DNA of 64,000 nucleotides, from the NCBI RefSeq assembly GCF_001522545.3, contig NC_031773.1:19230302-19294301 (forward strand), given 5' to 3'. The stretch is from Parus major (Eukaryota > Chordata > Aves > Passeriformes > Paridae). A program made the position numbers and the translations under genes. Under the pieces are notes generated by a model that worked only from the letters and a program-made list of their open reading frames with translations, ran no database searches and was not told the DNA's origin. This document shows positions 12,027 through 25,962 of the stretch, in pieces (within the stretch, counting starts at the first letter, position 1; each line of letters opens with the position of its first letter).

Positions 12027-15000
12027 GTATGTCTACCTCTTCAGTCTGGTTAGGCTTCTGAGCCACAGCCCACTACCTCAGCTATGGTAGGAAAATAGGG
12101 AAAACATGTGGTCACTAAATGTGTGCACATACTTGGAGAACCTGGCTGAAGACTGTCTTTCACAACAAAGGCATGAAGACAGTAAGGGAGAGGAATTTGC
12201 TTTAGTTCCAGTTTTAATAAACTTTTTCATAATTTGCAGCCTTGAATTTGGTTTGACCCACTGCAGCAAGGACTTTTGCTGTGTTAAGTCAGGGTATACT
12301 CACTGTCACCTGCAGTTTGAGACTGGTAAGAAGATGACACTAAAAAGACAAGAGGTAGCTGATGGCCCTGTTAGACTCCAGTACCAGAATGGGTATGTTA
12401 ATATGTAAAAGCCAAACATGTACAGCACAAAGTCAGCACATGGCAGAAATGTGCAGTGATTTTCCAGTTTTTCTGACTGTTTTTGTAAGCCGTACATAAT
12501 ACAGCCTTCTTAATCTCCTCTGGCCTATGGAACTGGACTTGTGACTTGTTAAAGCCACAAGCAAGAATGTCTGTTAAGTAAAACGAATGCATTTTAGTCA
12601 TAAGTATCTGAATTGATCATAGCACAATTTATTGCACATGACAGAAAGTATGATTGACCAGGTAAAGATTGTATGCTGTGCTTTGGACTTCAGAATGTGC
12701 ATAAAATGTTGGTTTTACAACGCCCAGGATTTAAATGATTAGATCTTCAAATGACCAGTATTTCTGAAGCACATGGGATTAAATTATTATTTTAGTAAAC
12801 TGATCCCCTTGAAGACAACAGAAAAAAAAAAGCCTTAGACTAGTAGGCCAAATTCCTATTGATTTCCAGCTGGCAAGTTGATATCATCTCCTTCTTCCTG
12901 CTTACATAATGCAGTCACTAAAAAATAATGTTGTGCTTTCTGTTTTGTGATTGAATTTGATTTCTCTGAGAGTCTGTTGTAGCAAATGTGTGCAATATCA
13001 GCATTTGTGACATAAAAAAAAAATCCAATTTTCTATGTATAAAATTGGAAATAATTTCATCTTTGACTTCACTACATCAGTAATACATATCTTTGAAAGA
13101 AATGAGAGATCCTTTTGATACTTTGAGGGCAATAGTATGCAAAGCTATCATTGTCACACTCTATTTCAACTTGTTTTATCATACTCTAGTCTTCCACAGC
13201 CCGTTTTGTATCAGCTCTGGAATTGTGTGTGTCATCTGGCTTGGGAATATATTTGCTGTGACTACACTTGCCATAGGGTTTGCCAAGCTAAACAGAAATT
13301 GGCAAAAGCCTTCTCCATCCTGTGTCCAAAACAAACAGCCTGCTGTGGTAAGCACTTAGTCATGTCATTGTTTAGATGTTTATTTTGCTTACAAATCTCA
13401 TTGGGTGGGCTTTCACTCTAAAACTAGTGGATTTTCTCAGAAAGACCCATGAACAGATTGATCTGTCCTTACAGCTGTAAACTAGTATATGGTCTGACTG
13501 ACCTTAAGAAGAGAGTGAAATTGGAGGCAGCCACATCTAACTTTATTCCCACTTCCCACAGACTTCACAATGTGCAGCTTCAGAAGTAGGTCTGTGTTTT
13601 GGCATGGAATGTTTTCCATAACATTTTATTAATGTAGCAGAATATATAGGTGAGCTTGTGTTTTCAACTGGTTGTCACTTCTAACTAATTGGTATTTACT
13701 GCTGCTGACAATATCTTCTCAGTGTACCAAAATCCAAAAGCTTGGTAAAAGTTTGCTCTTCCTAATGTGGGATTTGGTTATTATATAGGCTTATTTCAGT
13801 TGCTAAAACTTTGTCACCTGTTTCCATTTAAGATGCTACAGTGTACCTGCTGGCTTCTTGCTGCCACTCTGGAGAGAAGGTCTCCCGTGTGGCCGGTGGT
13901 GATCTCCCACCTGCACCTCCCTTGGACAGGACAAACATTCCTAAACACCTTTTACAGTTGGATAACTGGACTGAGCCCTTGGTGCCTTTTATGCAAACAT
14001 CCTGCCCAACGGCTGCTTAACCTTGAAGGTTTCTAAATGTCTTTGGAGATCTTTTTCAACTCATTCTGCGATGCTGCCTCCCTACCTTCAGTGCATCCCA
14101 AAAGTAGGCAGAAGAGCATGCAAAATCCCTTGAAATGAGCCTGCCTGGCTCACTGCCAAAACTGTCTCCCATAGTATGTGTAAAATGTGGACTTATACTA
14201 GTAGCACTCATCCAGGAGGCAGAGACATGCATGGGATGCTCTCTTCCAACTGAGGGACTGGAGGTTCACAGCCCCTCTGCTGTAGCAAAGCACCGTAGTC
14301 ATGGGGCAGCTTGAAGTGTCCTGGTGAAGCCAAGAGGGTGTGTTTCAGCAGCCTCACAAGGATTTAGCTGTGAAGAGGCAGGATGCAATGGAACAGGGAG
14401 AGTCTTCTCAGTAAAAGTGACCTATCTCAAGTTATGGGAGGAACTTGGGTATCTGACTCTGAATTTCATTCTGGAAGTCAGCCTAAAAGATAGGTGTTGG
14501 CACCTTTAAATCTTTCACTGAATCTAACCCAAAAAGGTAGGAAAAATATCAGAACTGTTCTATACTTCTAATGCTTTCATACGTATCTTTGCAATTGTTC
14601 ACCCTGTAATGTTGATGGGTAAATATCAGTGCTGACAGCTCTTGTGATTTGGGCCATAACTCTTGTGAAATATGTGACCACTTATAAAGACCTGGAAGGT
14701 GGATGAAAACCAGGATGCACTTAGTTTCCATTAAAAAAATAAAATAAAAAAAATTTTTTCTTTACTTGGTATAAAAACCTGGAGAATTTGTCTTCAGTGG
14801 AAAGCTGAAGTTCAGAAGATAAATATGACCCCAAGTGTAATAAATGACCAACATTCCTAATTTCAGCTAATACAATTCTGAGCCCTGACATGACTTTTTG
14901 ATTGAATTGTAGCTGCAGAACTGAACCTGGCAGAGTTATAGAACAGTCTGCTGAACATTAGAAGCAGTAAATGGATGGTGTGGGTATCAGGCTGATCAGG

Positions 15001-18000
15001 CTTGAAAACAAGAAATCTCTCAGGTCATTCCAGAATAGATCAATTATTCATTCACCTGGCATTACAGATCACTTAATCATATATAAACTACTGTCTAGAA
15101 AACTTTTAAATGAGGCTTTATTGCCAACCTAAAAAGCCTGTTAACTTTTTCAACTCTAAGAGAATATTTCAGGGTGATTTTTGCAAGGAGTCAACATCCA
15201 CAGAAAAGTTTTCTGCTTTCCCTACACTATTTTACTTCATTTTAATTTAATGCTTTTTTCTACTGAGTTATATATATTGTGTTATATGGCACATGCAGGT
15301 ACTGTGATATCAAATACAATGCATCAGGATGTAGTAGTCTTGTTAGTACCAAGTATGTCCTCAATAGCTACCAATGACTGCATAACTTTTAAATTAAAAA
15401 AATTGTTTAACCCCTCTAGTCTTTATGCAAGCAAGTAGTACCAACTGATTAAAACATATTTTAGCAAAGCCATTTCTCAAAGCAAGGTTGTAATGGATGC
15501 AAATGTAATAACCTGGGGCTTAAGTTTTTAATAAGTTTCATGTGTTCTAAATACTCATTGAAGGCGGTGCTATTTTGAAGCGATGATTGTTAAGAAAAAA
15601 ATCTTTAAGCAAACATCAAATGTATGAGGGGAAAAAATCTGAATGTCTCTATTAACTGTTCATTTAATCACAAAATTAAAATTTTCTCCACCGAGAATGA
15701 GCTTTAAAAATTACCTACATTAACCAAATTAACCTCTCTAGAGAATTTAAATTTAATTGTAAAAGCATATTTTTAACTGGAAAATACCTTATTAAATTAC
15801 TTTTTTTTTGTTTTAGCAAATGTGTATATGTTTTAGTCTTAAATTCCTTTCAGTCAATTAAACTCTTTTCATGGCTGATGTGACAACTTTATATATTTCA
15901 GTTCAAAAGCAAAAGCATTTCACTATCCCAAAGATGTGTGCTTGAGTCAAACGTTCTTCCACAAGGCTGCAGTTATGAGTGTTAAGCATTAAAATCCTTT
16001 TTATCCAACACGTAGTTCATGGGATACAGCTAGATTGCACTGAGAAACCTGGACCCAAATGGACCCTTTTCTGGAAATCTGCTGAAGAATATGGATGTCT
16101 TGTACACCAGCACAAGCTTGCTTCAATTTCAGATTCATCTCTGGAAGGTGTTGTGCAAGATTTTCATGGTCCCTGTGGGCTTGCAGGAAGAAAATCTCGT
16201 GCTGAATCAGCGTAGAACCATGCTTCCAATTAAGTTTTGTGCTGGTATTTCCTTTCCCCAGAGTGTGTGAGGCTGCAGAGCTCCTCGGTTTCAGCTATGT
16301 GAGTACTAATATATCTGTGCTGACAGTGATCCAGATGGGGCAGAGGCTGGGTTTAGGTGGAAGTGGCCAGATAAGATGCCCAGACTGGCACTGACACTTG
16401 GGGCTGTGTAGTCAGAGCGCACACACAGCCCAGCTGTGCAATGGCAGCCCTGGTACCACTGAGACCGTGCTCCCTGCACTGAGAGGATGGGTGTGCCCCA
16501 TGCATGGTCCTGGGTGGTGTGAGACTATGCTTTCCTCTTCGTTCCCAAGCTCCTTGAGGAGAGGCAGCCCTTGGACATGAAGAGGCAGAGAAACCAAGGG
16601 TCAGAGCAGGAGCATCTGAGCTGTCTGTTCCGAGGTTATTGAAGGGGACATTGAGGGCAATGAGGTCTAGACTAAAGCTAATCTCCTGAGACTCCCTCTG
16701 TAGTGAATGGAGAGAGACTGTGACATCTGTAAGTCATTTACCACCTTTTTTAAGTCATCTGTTTCAGGATGAAGTGGTTGCTCTGGAGAGGACTGTTTCT
16801 CCTCCTGGTTTGAAAAAAAGCTTAGGGTTACTGTTACATGCCTAATCCAGTGGGGCATGTGAATCATGGCTCCTGGACTTCCTGGAGGATCACTGTCAAA
16901 CTCTAAAACTTGTCACAGATCATGGTGCACTATTCAGTTTAGTGATAAATATATTTAGTATCTCATCACCTGTGACCTGCAAACCCTAGCCTGAAATCCA
17001 CTGGTGTAACCAACACATGGTAGTTAGATGTTGTGAAACCAGTTATTTTTAAATATGGACACGCTCATTCAGTGTGTGCTAAAGCTAATAAAGTTTATTT
17101 TTGCTAATTGCTTCATGAGTTTAAAATTTCAAACAAGAGTCTGTGCTAAGGTTTTAAAAGCACAGAAGCAATAAAGATACATTAACATGCTTAACATATT
17201 TTAATCCAATCTTTCTGCATTTTAAAATGAGCATGAAGCATTGCATGTTGCAGTGCTAATTCTGAAGTATAACTTAAGATTTTAGTGATTACAGTTTACA
17301 CTTATACTGGAATACAGTGCAACTGCAGGAAAGAAAAGTAATTTTAAGTCTTTTACTCATAAATCCATTGAAATAAAATGATTAATAGTGTTTCTGTTGA
17401 TCAACAAACTAGTGTTTCTATAAACCACTATGTACTGTTTTTATGATTTTCCCTCTGCTATTAGGAAATAGAAGTGGTAGAAGTGGTTTGCAGCCATTTT
17501 TTCTATGGGCTTTCATCCAAAACTTAGCAATAGTGCTTACATGGATCTATCCTCACAAAAAAATTATTGATATTTTAAAACATTTTTTTTTTCCTCTGAT
17601 TTAGAATGAGTACAAGATCTTAAATTTTTCTGTGAAGCAAAAATAATGAAAAGAGATGTTAGGGACACCTCAATACATAATAATTATAGGATAAAATCTC
17701 TCCTGGCCTGAAACTGATTTAAATCTTTATTATTTTCTCAATGTTTATGCAGCTTTTCTGCAACTGAAGAGAACTGGGGCATTCTCTACAGCCTCCTTGA
17801 GGTGCTTGAGCAAAAGAAGGAATATTGCCCCCAGTCAGCACATCTGTTTGGGCTCTTTCTTGAACACACTTTCTGCCCTAGTGGGTGTTTTCTGACCTGA
17901 AGCAGGAAACTGCACAAGAGAGGGTGAGAAAATGAGCAGAGCAAGTCATTTAGCACAGCAGGAGCAGATCCTTGGTGTGGGGACTAGGGCCCTGTGTCCA

Positions 18001-18424
18001 CACTGTCCTTACTCCAGGGCTGTCAGCTGGGACTAGGACTGGTCTGGTGATGAGGTCTGGCTGCTTGTGCTTTGGCTTCATCCCAGGGTGATCCTGTTGG
18101 TTTGGTCCAAGACAGCTCTGTGGTCCAATCTGAGTGGTGTGAGCAATGGTGAAAAAGAGGCTTGCATCAGAATAACAGGCCTAAGCAAAGATGCAAATAT
18201 AGACATGTGCAATGAAACCCATCCTGGAGCATGTTTGAAATTAGGGCAGGGTCTTGATTTCAGGGAGTGCTGTTTTCAGTCACTGGATGCAAGGAGTCAG
18301 GAAAAGGATGCCTACATGTGCTTCTGTCATGGCAGATGAACAGAAGCTACAGGATTGGAGCTTCCATCAGTTTATTTTCTTACATAACTCCAACCCTTTA
18401 GTTGCAAATTTCCTTTTTGAAAGG

Positions 18425-18495
18425 TGTTTAATACAAACTAAAATAAACAAAATAACAACCAACCCAAACCAACAAAACCAATAACAAAGCAAGGT
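18425..18495 (+). repeat. A/C-rich low-complexity tract
   Basis: Irregular AAAC, AACC and CAAA words with almost no G over about 65 bp. No element body recognised on either side. Confidence 0.7.
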
Positions 18496-19058
18496 AATAG
18501 CACTTAGGGTAAAAAAAATTGAAGAAGAAATATAATTTGTCTGATCCTCAGTTATTTATTTGATGTTTATGTCATTCATTGTTTATTTCATCTTCCTTCT
18601 AATGTTCAAGCATTTCTAATTTAGTCTGCCAAATAAGATTTAGACTATGGACTTTGCACCTAAATTGTCCTCAGTCTAAATACAGATACTATGTTCCCAG
18701 AGGAATGTTTTATTTCTTGAAAGCTCTTGGCTGGATTCTTGAATTAATTCTTCTACTGAGGGAAACAGCTTCAGTTTGAGTCCGGAAGCTTTTTTCCTCA
18801 ATTTTACCTGTTTTATTGGGTGATAGGCACACATATTTTTGTAGTAACACCTTTGTGGGCATTGAGAGTTAATATTGAGGGGAAACACAAGGCAATATAG
18901 AAGAAACAGCTAGAGACATTAATAAATACACAAAATCTTTGTTAAGTTTTACAAGTGTAGTTGTATTTACAAGTGGTAGTTGTATTTCACACTGAAACAG
19001 GTCTGTGCCATTCCTCAGCTGCCCAACAAGAACAATGAGGTAGCATTTAAGAACTAGA

Positions 19059-19081
19059 GATGCTTCTGCTGCAGAAGCATC
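19059..19081. repeat. 23-bp perfect inverted repeat
   Basis: Arms GATGCTTCTGC and GCAGAAGCATC separated by a single T. It could extrude only as a tight cruciform or serve as a dimeric protein site. No neighbouring element explains it. Confidence 0.9.
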
Positions 19082-22000
19082 ATCAGTGTTTGGTACAATA
19101 CTCACCTAGTTATACCATTACCTGTTGGTTACCTGTCTTCAGGTCAGAGTTAAGCAATGGAGCACAGGAAAATAAATCATTAACCTTAATACCAATGACA
19201 TGACTAAGTGGCTTTTAGATATCCTAGGTTATTTTTTAATACGAGAAAATGTCACTGTCATGAGAGTACATTACAAATGGTCGTTCTTGACTGAGCATAT
19301 AAGCCATTCATTGTTTTGTACTTTAATGACAGTTTAAACAATGAAGGGTTTTATTAAGATGACCTGATCATTGACAAATTAATGTGATTCCAAACTAGAA
19401 ATACAAAGCACAACAATGGATGAATATTGTGTCCACTGTACAGTTAATCTGCTTCCCAACAACATTGATAGGAAGTTTGTTGTTTCAGTCACACAGAACC
19501 TCCAGCAAATACAGTTACACACAAGTTTTCTGATCCTCCAGAGTATTAAAAAAGTTCTACCTTCACTTTATAAACACAAGACAGAATCGTGTACATTATT
19601 TACAGCTGGTAACTATTAAATGAAGTGTGAAACTTCCCTGTGAAACATGCCATGCATCATGCTAGCCTTTAATTAGTTACAAAGTCTAGCTCTCTTAAAG
19701 CTTCAGTGCAGTCTTTCAGCTCTGGCCCTCAGGGCAATACTGAGGCAGTTTTAAAGACTGTAACCTCAATCTGGCATGGGCTATATTTATCTTAACAAGT
19801 TACATGGGCCAGCACAGGTCTATAGAGCAAAATATTTGGTGCTGATGAGTTGATGACCACATCACCTGTGGATCACCTGATAGTCATTGTAACGCCTTGG
19901 GTGCAGTCCTGGAGTGCAACTTCAGCTTCTGTTTTTCCTTGAGAGAAATCCAGTCCATGAGCCCTTAGATTGCTCTGTTACATTAAACAAAGCACATCAT
20001 AGGAAGGGACAACTGGAAGGCTTACTTCAAAAGCTCATGATGAAGAGTTCATGTTAACATGACCTCCCCCACAAAGTACCATATGGATGTAGAAAGTCAT
20101 CATGAGTGAATCTAAGCAGGAGCTTAACTACATCTTGTTCATGTAAAGGTCAGCAAAACACTGAATCTTGACTTTTTTTCACAGGCAGTTAATTGAAATG
20201 ATAGCTTGATTTTGCACCAATTAAATTTTAGAAAATAATATGCAGAACTGTTTCCTTATAAATATGTAACTTCTTAATAAATACAATTTTTTGCTTTTAA
20301 TATACTTGGCACAGAGTTGATTGAGTTCTTAAGACCATTTTGAATAGCAGCTCACTGTGGGAAGGGTAAAGGAAGGGCTTATTAATGCTGGAGCATTAGC
20401 TACCACCAGAACAGGCACAAGAAACTGGTCGTGAACATGGTGTGTGCTCTCAGAGCCTGAGCCTGACCTGCTGTCTGACTGCACCTTCCCGTGCTCCAGT
20501 GGTGGATGTATCTCACCTCACTTTGATCATCTGCAGACATTTACATCTGAGCCAGTTTAGACTGTCTTTATAGTTCATGCAGAGAAAAAGACACTTCTGA
20601 GGCACAATTTATGTGGTCTGTTTAGATGTCTATGCTAATATCAGGTGACTCACTGCCTGGAAAGGAGCTCTTTCTTTGCATTTCTATATTCTTCTTTTAC
20701 ACAGGGAGCTTAGAGGAATGCTTTAAATACAGGAGTTTACATCTTAGATGTTTGAGAATCTCTCCTGAAGACCTATGTATTTTGCTCAAGAAGTCACCTC
20801 TGAGAACCCAAAAATATATTTACATGATTCTTACAGAATAGTTTCAAGAGGAACTGGCTAATAGGGCACACTTGTGCTTATTCTGATGGATCTGGGCACA
20901 TGAAGTGACACCATAATGTACCTCACATCAACCTTGTGAATTTACATATCCACTTAGAGAATAACTTCAGGCCAAATGCTGGGTATATATGTGTAGCCTG
21001 TATGGACACTGTATGGCAGCCGTGGTTTTAGGGGAATCCTCATAGCCTCATCAAAAATGCTCTCCCTGCTGCATGAGGGTGGGTCTTGCAACATTTAAAC
21101 TTACACTTAAAAAAAGGATTTTTTTTTGCTTCAAGTGAGTCTTCATTCATGATTTTAATGATTCCTAGAGCTACGATTCTGTTGTTTCTGCAACAAGCCA
21201 TGAAAAGAAATGGCTGTGCAAAATAACGCCTTGAAGTCTAGACAATGGATTAATGGTTTGTTTTCTGGTTGTCTAATAGGTAGTATTAAAAGTAGAATCA
21301 GTGTTTACTTTATGTCAAGCCTTGAGTTGTTTTTTTGGTTTTTTTTTAATCTAGGGAGTACACAAAGATTTTGCACACTTCGTTTAGAAAGGTCTTCTGC
21401 CAGATTCTGCTGTCCATAAAAATGATAGGAATACCAGAGTTGAAAATTAGCTCTTTCCATGCATTGCTAACTGAGGAGATTTTGCCAAAAGCCAACAAGG
21501 TGTCTGGAACAAGGCAGAGCCTGATCAATTCCACTTGCATTTTGGCAAATGACATTGTATGCAAAGAAGGGTATATAAATACAATTTTTAAAATTTTTTT
21601 TTACAGCTGTGTAAAATAGCTGTATCCATCTGCTGTCATTTAAGAGGAAAGTTTATGGCTTACATGTTGAAAAGGTAATGTGGCTTGTCTTTCTGATTTA
21701 TAAACCTTTTTTGTACCTCACCTCAAAGATGTCAGCATTTCAAAGGCTGGTGAACTAATCACTATATATAGCTTTTTATCAGTTTTTGTAAAATGTCTTA
21801 GAGTAAAAGGCATTCTTAAACATTATTTCATTTTTCCTTTTCTGAAGGACAAAATGAAAGACTAGGGGTTAGAGGCAGCTGAACTTAGTACCTCTATAGA
21901 CACTTTATCAATATAAAACTGTATAGTCATTATAATAGAGGACATGCCAGTGGAGACTATCCTCATTACAATGGTGTAAGAATGGATAACTTCATTTGGG

Positions 22001-24128
22001 GGTGTTGTAATTTTTAGTAAATTAGCATCAGGTCTCTTCTCCTTAGCAAATGTTTTGCTTCACAACCCTCACTACTGACTTCAGTGTTCTAGCTGCTGTG
22101 GGAGAGTTTTGCAGGCTCATCATCCACTTGTGTTTTGGAAACACTGTATTTGATTAATAAATATACTATATCCTTCACTTAAATGCAGTATGTGTCCAGC
22201 ATTTTTGGCTTCCAGATGTGTCTCCTTCACATTTCAATCACATTGAGAGGCAGATTCTTATACTGTGCATTAAGAAAATCTGTCAAGTCCTATGACATGT
22301 TTGGGAGAGATGTGTCACTGTCATCCTCTAGCTCTGTGCAGAAAAAGGAGACATAAGAGAATATGACACAAGATTTTGACCAGTATATAAATGAGGGCCA
22401 AGACTCTGCTCCCATGGCTTTGGCAAGCGGTCAAGGCAACTCAAACACGACACAATGGTGTGACCCTGGGTGAGGCTGTTGAGGAGACAGCTTTGTGAGA
22501 AAGCTGTAAGAAATCTCCTTTGTGCTCCCCAGAGCTTTATTAAGCTCTGATATTCCTTCTTTGCCCTTTCCAGAGCTGTTACAACTGTGCTTGTGCCTTG
22601 CCATGTGCCCCTCTAATGAAGATTCTGGTCTTCCAGCTTCACTTCCTGGCTTGACCTCAGACTTGCCTCAGCATTGTGACTTGTCTAGCAATCTCTGGGA
22701 TGTGCTGACTTTGGTTGCTGCCACAAGACCTGCTCTGCTGTGGTCCATAGTTTGGCTGTGGTGGGACTCAGTGTCCTGCGTTTTCAAAAACCCATTTGTC
22801 AAACAGTGTTCCTGTGCTGCTCCTTCCAGCAGAACATTGGTTTCCAGCTGCTAAAATCTTCTAGCATACTGGAGTTTGTTAGACAGATTTGGAAATTAGA
22901 AACTGAAAGTATTCTGATTCTGAAAACATTTTGCCTGGAAACCAGGTTGCCTTTCCTACATGATGGCTATCTTCCTTTTTAAAGTTTAAGCTTTTACATC
23001 TCCTGTTCACTGCTAAAACTTTTATTTGAAATAAGCCACAGTTAGGACCATCTAAAGGTTTATTCTATTTAACAGATGGTTGCACACTTTCTTTGACCTC
23101 CAGATAATGTTTTCTGAAATAGTTACTGATGTGAAATGCCTTTTCTCCACCTTTTCTTTTTTCTTCACTATAATAAAATTTGTAAAAAAAAATTAGTCTT
23201 TAAGTAGTACACACAAAGCACCCAAGTTTCAAGTTCTTTTCTTTAATGATTATGGTTCTTGAAAAATTCAAACACACTTTTTCTGTAGCACCTTGTAACT
23301 CAGAACCCAGCAGTATCCACTATCACTTTAATGGAAGTCAATGACTTTGTGGTTCTGTATTCTTTAATGGCTATTAATCAGCAAGCTTTTGCTGAACAGT
23401 GATTATTCAAGAGGTTTTATTGCCTTTGTGGGTTTAATTCCCATGTTTGAATAACTCAGAAAGTCACGTTTCTCATCTAAGTAGCAACAAAAACCTCATC
23501 CAGAATTCAGAGTGACTTCACACCATTTCAAAGTTTAAAAAAAATCAGCTCCATTTAAATGTCATTAAGAACTGTGCTGTTCTGTTGATTGCGGTTATGG
23601 AAGAGTGCCATTGGAACATGAGTTATTTTGCTGAAATCCCTGCTTGGATATCCAGAGGTTCAACATCTTCTGTGGAAGACAAAAAGAGACACAGAGATTG
23701 ACTGATGCATTTGGTTTTGCTTGGCGTTAAAGAGATATTTACAGTAAGCATTTATTACAGATGGTAGTTAAATCTGCAGCCTCTCAGGTCGTGCCCCTGT
23801 GATCCATTTTTGCAGGCTCTGCCAGTCTTGTAACATGTCAGATGCTGCCTGTGACAGCCAGGAGTTCACAGATTAAAAAAGGTAATTTAAGATCTCCTTT
23901 ATGACAGCTTGGTCTCCAGAACTGGATTTCTGGCCTTCCAAGTTACTTGTGCAGGTAGTAGTTGTCACCAGCCCTGACATTAGCTTTCTGTACAAACTGG
24001 CATTAGCCACTGTTGGGTTTTGTTCACAATCAGTCCTTCTCAGAGAATCATGGATGTGTTTCGTCTCTCTGCTGTGTCATCTATCCTCATGGAATGGCCA
24101 TTTTCATGTGAAGCTTCTTAATATCTTA

Positions 24129-24140
24129 CCCCCCCCCCCC
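24129..24140 (+). repeat. Poly-C run (12 C)
   Basis: Twelve consecutive C bases, then ATCCCCC. Such a run is uncommon in this AT-rich setting. It lies about 1 kb left of the CpG island. Confidence 0.95.
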
Positions 24141-25840
24141 ATCCCCCTGCCAATTAACTTTCTCTGCTCACATTTAGTTAAAACAGATCAAACTTCAGTT
24201 ATGCATTTATTTATCATATTCCCACAAAAAAGCCATTGTGGTACTCACTGTAAATATGTGTAAAAGATAAACCCTTAAGGCCCTCAAAACGGTACTACAG
24301 AAAAGATGTGGCTAGAAGAAATAGGGGGACACATCAGATTACATTCAGGTTGGTGGCCAAGTTGGAAGCACATTGGAGGTTTCTGTGTCATAGTCTTTTC
24401 ACCTCAGCCTTCTTCTCCAGCTGCAAGATTCACATAAGAGTTCCGGCATCACCTGTGCCCTCAGGATATCACTTGGTTTCGCTTTGCTGCACTTTCTGTT
24501 AAGCTGCTGGAGAGGCAAAATATAAATGCAGTTGGAAATTGGTCTGTTCAACACGGATGATAACTCATGCATTTCTAATTTTCCTGATGGAAGTAAAGGA
24601 GGATATCTGCTATTGAATGGAATTTTGCTCATGGTTGAACATCAGGACACAGAGTCACTTATATGACTGTATTTCTGATTTCTGAGATAGATCATTGAAA
24701 CAACATCTTCTGCATCTTCTGTCATGGAAGGTTTTGAGAAAAAACGAATGCAAACATGAGATAATATGTCCTGCCTGAGACCTGGCTGTTTTCCCAGTGC
24801 CATTTTGCAATTGCAAAAGACCTTTTCCATAAGAGAAGTTATGGGCTTGAACAACTCATCGAGCGTTGTCTGAATCCTGTGGTTTGCTTGGGGTAGACCT
24901 TTAACATAAACACGAGCAGTAACACACAACAAAGATGATCATGGAAGCACTTGTTGGACATATTTGGGCGCTCTTGGAATTCCTTGATGAGACAGCCCTG
25001 GGCAAAGCAAAGAAAAATGTTATTCCTTTTAAGGCAAGTAGTCCAGACTAGCATGAAATGGGAAGCTGGAAAAGATCTGGTTGATGTCAGGAGCCTGACG
25101 AACCAGCCATCCTGCCCGTGGGGTTTGGAGCCCGGTGGCACGGCCGGGGCCGAGCCGGGCCGGGCCGAGCCGTGCGGGGCCGGCGCCGCGGGTGCAGTTG
25201 CGGGCAGCGCCCTCGAGGTGGAACCTTCTCACCGAGGCTGAGCGGGCGCTCCCGGGCGGGCGGAGCGGCTCCGCCGGGGCTGCGCTCCCGCGGCTCCGCG
25301 GGGCCGGCCCGGGCGCTCCCGCCTGGCGTGGGGCGTCCCTGTGCAGCGCTCGTGTGGTGGGCAGAGCCTCTGGGAGCGGAGCAAACTTCCCGAGCCTTGC
25401 GGCGAGCTGCTCCCGGCTGTGTCCCTTACCCTCCGGGACGGCCCTGGCTCCGCGCTGCCGAAACCTCCCCGGTGTCGGGGGAGAAACGGGAGCTCCGCCA
25501 CCCGGCATCCGAGCCGCGAGCCAAAACCGGGGACGGGACAGAGAGCGTCGGGAATCTTATCCTGTGTCATCGATCCTGTGGCGGGGGACCCCGCCGCCCG
25601 CGGAAGGCGGGACGGGGATGGAGGCTCCGCACCCTGGGGGAGACCGCATTAAACACACCTGGCCCGCGCCGGTGCCCCTCTCTTTGTCCCGCTCCTCGCT
25701 CCCGCTCCCCACTGCCACAGCCTCAGCCTTTACCCACAGCGCTTCCTCTGCCCCGAAATCCCGCGGCACCGCGCCCCGGGCGGAGCGGCTGTGCCGGGGA
25801 GGGCGGAGCCGCAGCCCGCGACCAGCGGGGGATTCACGTG

Positions 25841-25925
25841 GAGCCGAGCCGAGCCGAGCCGAGCCGAGCCGAGCCGAGCCGAGCCGAGCCGAGCCGAGCC
25901 GAGCCGAGCCGAGCCGAGCCGAGCC
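25841..25925 (+). repeat. (GAGCC)17 pentanucleotide microsatellite
   Basis: Seventeen perfect tandem copies of GAGCC (85 bp), ending in a GAGGA variant. Each copy contributes a CpG. The array lies 16 bp left of the RE1-like site and about 60 bp before the assembly gap. In each reading frame it gives a short periodic peptide on either strand, which explains several spurious ORFs. Confidence 0.98.
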
Positions 25926-25941
25926 GAGGAGCGTCACCTCC

Positions 25942-25962
25942 TTCAGCACCACGAACAGCCTC
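25942..25962 (+). promoter_or_regulatory. REST/NRSF (RE1-like) silencer site
   Basis: Against the canonical 21-bp RE1, this site matches 18 positions by eye. The left half TTCAGCACC is perfect, the ACG spacer matches, and the right half reads AACAGCCTC instead of GACAGCGCC. It lies in the CpG island of a neuronal receptor gene, where REST sites commonly repress the gene outside neurons. The weak points are the G-to-A change at the start of the right half-site and two changes near its end, so binding may be moderate. Confidence 0.55.

Larger units (their letters stand above)
6976..25107. other. Gene-poor DNA upstream of the GRM8 promoter
   Basis: About 18 kb without a recognisable exon, tRNA or young transposon. 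Open frames are at most about 120 codons and show no domain. Local features (AT-rich tract at 10.3 kb, inverted repeats at 12.0 and 19.06 kb, A/C tract at 18.4 kb, C12 run at 24.1 kb) are listed separately. The segment near 22.5-22.85 kb is somewhat more GC-rich and could be an old repeat, but I could not identify it. Confidence 0.6.

Noticed and set aside
13093..13421. Two overlapping + strand frames with hydrophobic segments
   Set aside because: They are short, open in two frames at once, flanked by no convincing splice sites, and not recognisable.
22440..22860. More GC-rich segment with repeated TGACCT/TGACTT-like words, considered as an LTR or old repeat
   Set aside because: No terminal repeats, primer-binding site or recognisable consensus could be shown.
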